Below, in pieces: positions 49,056-56,203 of a DNA stretch of 64,000 bases; positions within the stretch are counted from its first letter, which is position 1, and each line of letters starts with the position of its first letter. The translations under genes were made by a program, and so were the position numbers. Source of the stretch: Chryseobacterium carnipullorum. GTDB lineage: Bacteria; Bacteroidota; Bacteroidia; Flavobacteriales; Weeksellaceae. Location of the stretch: the NCBI RefSeq assembly GCF_900142785.1, contig NZ_FRCD01000020.1:1-64000 (forward strand), in the 5' to 3' direction. The notes beneath the pieces were generated by a model that saw only the letters and a program-made list of their open reading frames with translations, did not search any database and was not told where the DNA came from.

Positions 49056-50255
49056 ATGAGTCGAAAAATTGCCATAACAGGAATGGGCATCATTTCTTCC
49101 ATCGGAAATAACGTGGAGGAAAATTTTATTTCTTTACAGACCGGAAAACATGGAATTTCGGACATTGAAATGTTTGACACCCGCCATGCCGGAACAATCA
49201 AAACCGGCGAAATAAAATGGTCTAATGAAGATCTTGTACAGAAGCTTCAGCTGCCTGAAAATAATAATGTAACGAGAACTTCTTTATTAGGCATGATAGC
49301 GGCTAAAGAAGCTGTAGAATCAGCCGGAATTTCTGACATCAATGAATACAGAACCGGACTGATATCCTCTACCAGTGTAGCCGGAATGGATATCACTGAG
49401 AAGTATTTCTACACTTACGAAGACTTTCCTGAAAAGCAAAAATACATCGATGCCCACGACGCAGGAAATTCCTCACTGGCCATCGCAGACTATCTTGAAC
49501 TAAAAGGTATCGTTTCTACCATCAGTACAGCCTGCTCTTCTGCAGCCAATGCTATCATGATGGGCGCTAAACTGATCAAAAACGGAATTTTAGACCGTGT
49601 AATTGTAGGCGGTACAGATTCCCTTTCAAAATTTACACTGAATGGATTCAACACGCTGATGATCCTTACAGATTCTTATAATACTCCATTTGATAACGAT
49701 AGAAAAGGTCTGAATCTGGGAGAAGCAGCAGCCTTTATCGTTCTTGAATCTGATGAGGTGGTAAAAAAAGAAAACAAAAAAGTCCTGGCTTATCTTTCCG
49801 GCTACGGGAATGCGAATGATGCTCACCATCAGACTGCATCTTCAGACAATGGACAGGGAGCCTTTTTAGCGATGCAGCAGGCATTGAAAATATCAGGATT
49901 ATCAAAAAATGATATCGATTATATCAACGTTCACGGAACGGCGACTCCAAATAATGATCTTTCAGAAGGAATTGCTATGATCAGAATCTTTGGCGAAGGA
50001 CAGGTTCCTGAATTCAGTTCCACCAAGGCTTTTACCGGACATACACTGGCAGCGGCAGCAGGCATTGAAGCTGTTTTCTCCATCTTGGCTATGCAGCATA
50101 ATGTTATTTTTCCTAATCTGAATTTTAAAACGAAAATGGCAGAATTTGATTTAACTCCGGTGACGGAGCTGAAAGAGAAAAACATTAATCATGTTCTTTC
50201 CAATTCCTTCGGATTCGGTGGAAACTGTTCTACTTTAATTTTCTCAAAATCATGA
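49056..50255 (+). CDS. Beta-ketoacyl-ACP synthase, KS subunit of a KS/CLF pair
   Basis: The 399-residue enzyme has an intact triad: C160 (STACSSAAN), H293 (NVHGTAT) and H329 (FTGHTLAAAAG). It overlaps by 4 bp a gene for a ketosynthase homologue without catalytic residues. The arrangement parallels KS/chain-length-factor heterodimers of type II polyketide and aryl polyene systems (ApeO/ApeC). It probably does most of the polyene elongation. Confidence 0.92.
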   Translation: MSRKIAITGMGIISSIGNNVEENFISLQTGKHGISDIEMFDTRHAGTIKTGEIKWSNEDLVQKLQLPENNNVTRTSLLGMIAAKEAVESAGISDINEYRTGLISSTSVAGMDITEKYFYTYEDFPEKQKYIDAHDAGNSSLAIADYLELKGIVSTISTACSSAANAIMMGAKLIKNGILDRVIVGGTDSLSKFTLNGFNTLMILTDSYNTPFDNDRKGLNLGEAAAFIVLESDEVVKKENKKVLAYLSGYGNANDAHHQTASSDNGQGAFLAMQQALKISGLSKNDIDYINVHGTATPNNDLSEGIAMIRIFGEGQVPEFSSTKAFTGHTLAAAAGIEAVFSILAMQHNVIFPNLNFKTKMAEFDLTPVTELKEKNINHVLSNSFGFGGNCSTLIFSKS

Positions 50256-51316
50256 GTGCAGTATACATCAACAGTGCATCCTGCATCTCTGTACAGGACA
50301 CTTTAAAAGATCATTTTTTTCAGGATCTTAAGGCAGACCCATCGGTTCAGGTCTTAAAAGCTATAGATCCGAACTATAAAGAATTCATTCCTCCTGCCAT
50401 GATCAGGAGAATGTCTAAAACCGTAAAAATGAGCTCAGTAGCTTCAAATTACGCTTTAAAAGAGGCTGGAATTGAAAAACCGGACGCCATTATTGTAGGA
50501 ACCGGAATGGGATGTTCACAGGATTCTGAAAAGTTTCTGAAAAATGTCATCGACAATAATGAAGAATTTCTGACGCCAACATTTTTTATCCAGTCTACTC
50601 ACAATACGGTTGCCGGACAGATTGCTTTGGGACTTCAATGTCATGCATACAATTTCACGTATGTCAATACCTCTTCATCTCTGGAATTTTCGTTTCTGGA
50701 TGCTCAACTTCAGATCAACGACGGAGAGGCTGAAAATGTTCTTGTAGGCGCTGCAGATGAGCAAACTAACAGAACAATGGAATTATACCGTCTTAACAAT
50801 ACCATCAAAAAAGAAGAGGATCTTCCCGCTGATTATTTACATTCGGAGACGGACGGGGTGATCTGGGGTGAAGGCGCGGCCTTCTTTGTTTTAGGAAAAG
50901 ACAAGACTGAAAATTCTTACGCTCAACTTAAAGATATTCAAATCATTAACCGATTGAACACTGAAGAAATAAACTCATGTATTGAAAGCTTTTTAGCCAA
51001 AAATAAGGTAAAGAAAGAAGATATTGATGCGGTTATTTTAGGTTTCAGTGGCGATGCAAAATCTGATGTGTATTATACAAAAGCAATGGATTTGTTTCAA
51101 AATTCAGCATTGCTTTTTTACAAACATCTGAGTGGAGAGTTTAATACCGCGAGTGGTTTTTCAACCTTTATGGCTTGTCATATTTTAAAAGAACAACAGA
51201 TTCCGGACGTCATGATGATCAATGCCACGAAAAAAGAGGAGATACGATCTATTCTTATTTACAATCATCTGGCTGGAAGCGATCACAGTCTGGTATTATT
51301 GGAACGGGCTTTGTAA
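50252..51316 (+). CDS. Chain-length-factor-like ketosynthase without catalytic triad
   Basis: The 354-residue protein has the ketosynthase fold but the Cys position reads NTSSSLEF (N139-T140-S141), the first His motif reads GFSGDAK and the KxxxGH position reads KHLSGEF. All three catalytic residues are therefore missing. As in chain length factors, it should pair with the KS encoded just upstream and set chain length. It begins inside the stop of that KS gene. Confidence 0.88.
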   Translation: MSAVYINSASCISVQDTLKDHFFQDLKADPSVQVLKAIDPNYKEFIPPAMIRRMSKTVKMSSVASNYALKEAGIEKPDAIIVGTGMGCSQDSEKFLKNVIDNNEEFLTPTFFIQSTHNTVAGQIALGLQCHAYNFTYVNTSSSLEFSFLDAQLQINDGEAENVLVGAADEQTNRTMELYRLNNTIKKEEDLPADYLHSETDGVIWGEGAAFFVLGKDKTENSYAQLKDIQIINRLNTEEINSCIESFLAKNKVKKEDIDAVILGFSGDAKSDVYYTKAMDLFQNSALLFYKHLSGEFNTASGFSTFMACHILKEQQIPDVMMINATKKEEIRSILIYNHLAGSDHSLVLLERAL

Positions 51317-51374
51317 ACAGCAAAGATCTTTTTGAGACAGGGAGAAAAATAAGGACAATTTAAAATAACAGAAG

Positions 51375-52130
51375 ATGAAACATTACCCGTTTATTCTATT
51401 TTATCTTTTCTGCAATGTATTCATTTATGCGTTTCATGGAACTTTCTGGGTGTATCTGGTCTGTTTATTTGCATTTTCTGTTCTGGTAGTATGGGGTTCA
51501 TTTGATATTACGTTGGGGTATTTTGTGAATAGCATGACTCACAAAAGAACCAAAATGAATGAAGTTGCCCTAACCTTTGATGATGGACCCACTGAGTTTA
51601 CCCCCCGATTTTTAGATTTACTTAAAGAACATCAGATCAAAGCTACCTTTTTCTGTATCGGGAAACAGATTGAGCAATATCCGGAAACCTTTCAAAGAAT
51701 TATTGCTGAAGGTCATACCATTGGTAATCACACATTTTCACATTCAAACAATACCGGATTTTTATCTGCTGTCAAAATGATTTCCGAGATTGAGAAGTGT
51801 GATGAAATCATGTTCCGTGTGGGCCACCTTAAAACAGATTTATACCGTCCTCCTTTTGGGGTTACCAATCCAAATATCGCCAAAGCCATTAGAAAAACCC
51901 ACAAAACAAGCATCGGCTGGAATGTCCGCTCACTGGATACGGTGACAGACGATGAAAATAAGATTTACAAAAGAGTTACCAGTAACCTTAAAAAAGGAAG
52001 TATTATTCTTCTCCATGATACCTCTGAAAAGACTTATAACGTTTTGGTCGATTTATTGTTATTTTTGAAGGACAAAAAATATTCGACGTTTACCGTCAAT
52101 TCAATTACAAAATCAAATAAAAATGATTAA
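51375..52130 (+). CDS. Polysaccharide deacetylase family protein (NodB fold)
   Basis: The 251-residue protein has two N-terminal membrane helices (about 3-45) and a NodB domain with all usual motifs: TFDDGP (67-72), GNHTFSH (zinc His pair), RPPFG and IILLHD. It should hydrolyse an N- or O-acetyl bond outside the inner membrane. Such a gene is a frequent member of flexirubin loci, but its substrate there is not known to me. It overlaps the LolA gene by 8 bp. Confidence 0.88.
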   Translation: MKHYPFILFYLFCNVFIYAFHGTFWVYLVCLFAFSVLVVWGSFDITLGYFVNSMTHKRTKMNEVALTFDDGPTEFTPRFLDLLKEHQIKATFFCIGKQIEQYPETFQRIIAEGHTIGNHTFSHSNNTGFLSAVKMISEIEKCDEIMFRVGHLKTDLYRPPFGVTNPNIAKAIRKTHKTSIGWNVRSLDTVTDDENKIYKRVTSNLKKGSIILLHDTSEKTYNVLVDLLLFLKDKKYSTFTVNSITKSNKND

Positions 52131-52749
52131 AAATATTGCTTTCGGAGCATTTTTATTAATTTCCGGGTTCATTTCTGCACAGATGACAGCCATGTCCGGA
52201 GCAGAAGCTAAAGCATTTGTGACGAAAGTATCTTCTGAAACTCAGGAGATCAAAACCCTTCAGAGCGATTTTACCCAGACCAAAAAAATGGATTTTCTGG
52301 ATAAGAATATCGTTACGTACGGTAAGATGTCACTAAAATCGCCTAATATGCTGAGCTGGAAGTACACCAAACCTTACCAGTACAGCATTGTTTTTAAAGA
52401 CAGTAAAATTTTCATTAATGACCAGGGCAAAAAGTCTTCTGTAGACGCGAAGAGTAAAACGTTTGAGAAGATCAATAAGCTGATCGTAGGAAGTTCAAAC
52501 GGGAAAATGTTCAGTGACCCGGAATTTACCGTTACCTATTTTAAAAACGGAAACTTCAATGTGGCCAAATTCATTCCGAAATCGGCTCAATTACTGAAAT
52601 ACATCAAACAGATCGAGTTACATTTCCCTAAAAACCAATCTACGGTTTCGCAGGTGAATATGACGGAAGCTTCAGGAGATACGACCAATATTGTTTTCAA
52701 AAATACCAAAATCAATGCAGCGATTGCAGCTTCAGAATTTAATTTATAG
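52123..52749 (+). CDS. LolA-like outer-membrane lipoprotein carrier
   Basis: The 208-residue periplasmic protein has a signal peptide (1-19, ending ISA) and the LolA fold (QEIKTLQSDFTQTKKMDFLD, then GKMSLKSPNMLSWKYTKPY). LolA-like proteins in aryl polyene clusters are thought to ferry the lipid-like pigment through the periplasm, separately from housekeeping LolA. Its end overlaps the next lipoprotein gene by 35 bp. Confidence 0.9.
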   Translation: MIKNIAFGAFLLISGFISAQMTAMSGAEAKAFVTKVSSETQEIKTLQSDFTQTKKMDFLDKNIVTYGKMSLKSPNMLSWKYTKPYQYSIVFKDSKIFINDQGKKSSVDAKSKTFEKINKLIVGSSNGKMFSDPEFTVTYFKNGNFNVAKFIPKSAQLLKYIKQIELHFPKNQSTVSQVNMTEASGDTTNIVFKNTKINAAIAASEFNL

Positions 52750-53356
52750 CCTGGTTATTCTACTGTTTGTTTCCTGTAAAAGCTACAAGCTTACAGATGC
52801 AAAACCAGTTCAAAGCACGGAAAAGACGGTTGAAAATCTATATTTTTCATCAGGCGAAGATTATGTTTATAAATGTCAGATGGATATTTATAAAAATCAT
52901 GTAAGTGGTATTCTGATCATCAAAAAACTGAATGAAACAACCCACCGTGTGGCTATGACTTCAGATTTTGGAAATAAATTGATTGATTTCGAGATTTCTG
53001 AAAATGATTTTAAACTGAATTATGTACTTCCGGATCTGGACAAAAAAATCGTTATTAATTTTCTAAGAAATGACTTTCGTGAATTGTTGAAAAGATCATA
53101 TCCTGTGAGTGAATCTTTTGAAAATGATCAGTCGAAAATCTATCTGTCTAAAGCGGATAACAAGGCTTATTATCTGTTCTTCAGTAAAGAAAACAGATTG
53201 TTGAAGAACATCATTTACACCAAAAACACTAAGGAAAAAATTGATTTCAGTTTTGAGGCAAAAAAACATATCTTCGCGGACAGCTTAAACCTCCGGCATA
53301 AGGATTTTAAGATCAATATAAAACTATTTCAAATAACCGAAACCGAACAGAATTAA
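52715..53356 (+). CDS. Lipoprotein of the flexirubin operon
   Basis: I start at the Met at 52715, which gives a proper lipoprotein signal (LIYSLVILLFVSC), instead of 52691. The mature part of about 195 residues is beta-rich (VYKCQMDIYKNHVSGILIIKK). Its size and place after LolA recall the DUF3261-type lipoprotein of enterobacterial aryl polyene loci, but I see no firm sequence match. It probably helps place the product in the outer membrane. Confidence 0.75.
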   Translation: MQRLQLQNLIYSLVILLFVSCKSYKLTDAKPVQSTEKTVENLYFSSGEDYVYKCQMDIYKNHVSGILIIKKLNETTHRVAMTSDFGNKLIDFEISENDFKLNYVLPDLDKKIVINFLRNDFRELLKRSYPVSESFENDQSKIYLSKADNKAYYLFFSKENRLLKNIIYTKNTKEKIDFSFEAKKHIFADSLNLRHKDFKINIKLFQITETEQN

Positions 53357-53357
53357 C

Positions 53358-53960
53358 ATGAAAAAACTTCTATTTTTAGCAATTGCTTTAATTTCAAGCC
53401 TTTCTTTTGCCCAGGTAACTTTTAATCCCGGCATACGAGTGGGCGCCAATATTGCTCATTTTTCGGATGGTCCTGTTCACGACTATTGGTATTACATTGA
53501 TAATCAAAACTATTATCATAGCGGAAGCAATACGTATGATATCAAATCAAAAATTGATTTTTATATTGGTTTTCAGGCGAATATCCGATTTGCTAAATTC
53601 TATGCTCTTCAACCGGAAATTTACTATACCCGTCAGGGAGCCAAATATGAAAGTCAAAACCCAGCGGTAGCTTCTAAAACGGTGAGCCTTTCTTATATAG
53701 GAGGAGCGGTAGTGAATAAATTTTATTTCGATAAATTCAATATTCATTTTGGTCCGACTTTGGAACTTCTTACCGATCATAAAAATATTGAATCTCCAAC
53801 AGATGCTGATTTAGGGTTATTATTTGGAGCAGGATATGATATTACCAAAAATTTTGGAGTAGAAGCCAGAATTAAAAAGGGCTTTGTATATATTAATGGC
53901 GACCATACGAATGTAACATTTCAAACGGGAGTTTATTATACCTTTAACATGAAAAAATAA
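53358..53960 (+). CDS. Small outer-membrane beta-barrel protein
   Basis: The 200-residue protein has a signal peptide (1-18, ending SFA) and alternating strands: VTFNPGIRVGANIAHF, FYIGFQANIRFAKFY, LQPEIYYTRQGAKY and a C-terminal strand FQTGVYYTFNMKK. This is the usual eight-stranded PorT/OmpW-like barrel of flavobacteria. It lies 1 bp after the lipoprotein gene, within the pigment operon, and may aid insertion in the outer membrane. Confidence 0.8.
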   Translation: MKKLLFLAIALISSLSFAQVTFNPGIRVGANIAHFSDGPVHDYWYYIDNQNYYHSGSNTYDIKSKIDFYIGFQANIRFAKFYALQPEIYYTRQGAKYESQNPAVASKTVSLSYIGGAVVNKFYFDKFNIHFGPTLELLTDHKNIESPTDADLGLLFGAGYDITKNFGVEARIKKGFVYINGDHTNVTFQTGVYYTFNMKK

Positions 53961-53964
53961 TTTT

Positions 53965-54336
53965 ATGCAGACTATTCTTACAGACTTTTATACTTTAGAA
54001 TCATACGAAAAAGCAGAAACCGGAAATTATACCGCTTATATTCATCTGAATAAAGACCATGCGATTTTTAAAGGTCATTTTCCCGGAAATCCTGTAACAC
54101 CAGGGGTTTGTATGATGCAGATCGTAAAAGAACTGACAGAAGAATTTACGGGTTCAAAATTATTTTTAAAAACAGCATCAAATGTAAAATTCATGGCGAT
54201 CATCAATCCATTTGAGACTCCGGACCTGAAACTCCAACTGGATATTACTGAAAATGAAGAAGATGTTAAAGTAAAAAACATCACTTCTTTTGGCGAGACT
54301 ATTGCATTAAAAATGTCTGTAAGCTATAAAAAATAA
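53965..54336 (+). CDS. Hotdog-fold 3-hydroxyacyl-ACP dehydratase-like protein (ApeI type)
   Basis: The 123-residue protein has FKGHFPGNPVTPGVCMMQIVKEL (split: GHFPGNPVTPGV about 36-47). This is the second catalytic block of FabA/FabZ, but the usual Glu after PGV is Gln (MMQ), as far as I can align it. The His-containing first block is absent, as in short ApeI-like proteins. It is the third hotdog dehydratase relative of the cluster. Confidence 0.78.
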   Translation: MQTILTDFYTLESYEKAETGNYTAYIHLNKDHAIFKGHFPGNPVTPGVCMMQIVKELTEEFTGSKLFLKTASNVKFMAIINPFETPDLKLQLDITENEEDVKVKNITSFGETIALKMSVSYKK

Positions 54337-54340
54337 CATC

Positions 54341-54817
54341 ATGAAACTTCTCTTATCTCTTGTAACGGCTTTTATTTTCTTTTTCCAGACGGACATTGAA
54401 GCGTTAAGAAACAGCTATGCTAAAGCTAATCTTTCCAATGCCAATACGGAAGCGTTCATCAATCTTGCAGAAAAGCAATCGGGTTCTGATGCCGTAACCA
54501 ACGGTTACAAAGCAGCGGCACAGATTATGGAGGCCAAGATTACCAAAAAGAACAGAAAAGCGCTTGTGAAAACAGGAGCAACAAGTCTTGAAAGCATTAT
54601 TAAAAGTAATCCCAATACTATAGAACTTCGCGTAATCAGGCTGAGTGTTCAGGAAAATATCCCGAAAATAGTGGGTTACAGAGGCAGTATCAAGGACGAC
54701 AAAGCATTCCTGATGAGTAATTACAGTAAGCAAAACGCAACGTTGAAAAGCTATGTGAAAAAGTTTGTGATGCAGTCTAAATCCTTTACAGACGCAGAAA
54801 GAGCCACTATAAAATAA
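54341..54817 (+). CDS. Exported hypothetical protein of the flexirubin operon
   Basis: The 158-residue protein has a short signal (MKLLLSLVTAFIFFFQ) and an all-helical, lysine-rich mature part (AFINLAEKQSGSDAVTNGYKAAAQ) with no recognised domain. Helical pairs suggest a TPR-like fold. It lies 4 bp after the ApeI-like gene and 4 bp before the glycosyltransferase, so it belongs to the operon; its function is unknown. Confidence 0.7.
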   Translation: MKLLLSLVTAFIFFFQTDIEALRNSYAKANLSNANTEAFINLAEKQSGSDAVTNGYKAAAQIMEAKITKKNRKALVKTGATSLESIIKSNPNTIELRVIRLSVQENIPKIVGYRGSIKDDKAFLMSNYSKQNATLKSYVKKFVMQSKSFTDAERATIK

Positions 54818-54821
54818 AACG

Positions 54822-55994
54822 ATGACCTTTCCTGAAGTACAAAATGCCATCAACGAAAAAAAGATTTGCATTTTAATCCCTACTTACAATAATGAAAAAA
54901 CTCTGAAAAGAGTCATAGACGGTGTTCTGAATTACACTGAAAACATTATTGCGGTCAATGACGGTTCAACAGATTCTACATCTCACATTTTAGCGCAGTA
55001 TCCGCAGATCACCGTGATTTCCCTGCCAGAGAACAAAGGAAAGGGAAACGGGCTTAAAACAGGCTTCAGAAAGGCAAAAAAACTGGGTTATCATTATGCC
55101 ATTACCATTGATTCAGACGGACAGCATTATCCGGATGACATTCCTGTATTCGTAGAGGCAATGATTCAGGAAGAAGAAGATGTACTTTTGATCGGAAACA
55201 GAAATATGTCTCAGGATGGAATTCCGAAAAAGAGCAGCTTTGGAAACAGATTTTCTAATTTCTGGTTCTGGTTTGAGACCGGAATAAAACTGGAAGACAC
55301 GCAATCCGGCTACAGATTATATCCACTATTAAAAATTCCCAGGAAATATTTTACCCCGAAATTTGAATTTGAAATCGAAATCATTGTCAGGACGGCCTGG
55401 AGACATGTTCCCGTAAAAAATGTTCCCATCAAGGTTTTATATGATCCTGCAGAAAGGGTTTCTCATTTCAGACCGTTCAAAGATTTTACCAGAATCAGCA
55501 TTCTGAATACTATTTTGGTAACCATCACGCTGCTTTATATTATTCCGCGAAACTTCGTGAATAATTTCAAAAAAAAAAGCTTTAAAAGATTCATAAAAGA
55601 AGATGTCCTGGAAAGTGACGGCAGCAACCGGACGAAGGCATTTTCAATCGCACTCGGTGTGTTTATCGGATTTTCACCTTTCTGGGGATTTCATACCCTG
55701 CTTGTGATTTCACTCTCCGTACTTTTTAAGCTGAATAAAGTTTTGGCCTTTGTGGCGTCCAACGTGAGTCTTCCGCCTTTTATTCCTTTTGTGATTGCGG
55801 CTTCTCTCTTTTTAGGTTCCCCATTTGTACATGGCGACAGTAATATTTTAAGCAGCGAGCTCAATTTCGAACTGATTAAAAACAATCTGCTTCAATATGT
55901 AATCGGAAGTGCTATTTTAGCGACATCGATGTCCGCTATTTGCGGAATTGCCACCTATCTTTTTCTGAATAAACTGAATCCGGAGAATGATTAG
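54822..55994 (+). CDS. GT2 glycosyltransferase-DUF2062 fusion
   Basis: The 390-residue protein joins a family 2 transferase (CILIPTYNNEKTL, IIAVNDGSTDST, ITIDSDGQHYPDD; about 15-235) to a membrane-bound DUF2062 domain (ALGVFIGFSPFWGFHTLLV, about 275-385). Such fusions occur in aryl polyene loci next to lipid-modifying genes and may transfer a sugar or related group to the lipid product. It is the last gene of the plus-strand operon; no clear terminator follows on that strand. Confidence 0.85.
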   Translation: MTFPEVQNAINEKKICILIPTYNNEKTLKRVIDGVLNYTENIIAVNDGSTDSTSHILAQYPQITVISLPENKGKGNGLKTGFRKAKKLGYHYAITIDSDGQHYPDDIPVFVEAMIQEEEDVLLIGNRNMSQDGIPKKSSFGNRFSNFWFWFETGIKLEDTQSGYRLYPLLKIPRKYFTPKFEFEIEIIVRTAWRHVPVKNVPIKVLYDPAERVSHFRPFKDFTRISILNTILVTITLLYIIPRNFVNNFKKKSFKRFIKEDVLESDGSNRTKAFSIALGVFIGFSPFWGFHTLLVISLSVLFKLNKVLAFVASNVSLPPFIPFVIAASLFLGSPFVHGDSNILSSELNFELIKNNLLQYVIGSAILATSMSAICGIATYLFLNKLNPEND

Positions 55995-56144
55995 GAGATT
56001 TTAGACATCAGATATGGGACATGAGACTTTATATATTAAGTTTAGCAACAAGCAACTAAAATACAATAAAACCCAAAAACACTCTGCCCCTCAAAACGGT
56101 ACCCCATACCACGTAAATCCATCCACTTTCATGTAATCCGCAAC

Positions 56145-56173
56145 AAAAAAGCCCTGAAGCAGAGCTTCAGGAC
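56145..56173 (-). terminator. Terminator of the M36 metallopeptidase gene
   Basis: Arms CTGAAGC (56154-56160) and GCTTCAG (56164-56170) with extra pairs and a T run on the minus strand (56145-56150). It lies 31 bp past the stop. Confidence 0.75.
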
Positions 56174-56203
56174 TTCCTTCTCTATACTGTTATTATTCTA
56201 CTT

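Noticed and set aside
55995-56144. Possible small gene between the GT2-DUF2062 gene and the M36 terminator.
   Set aside because: No open frame with a start and coding character is present; the stretch only has words such as GACATCAGATATGGGACATGAGAC that look like repeat debris.
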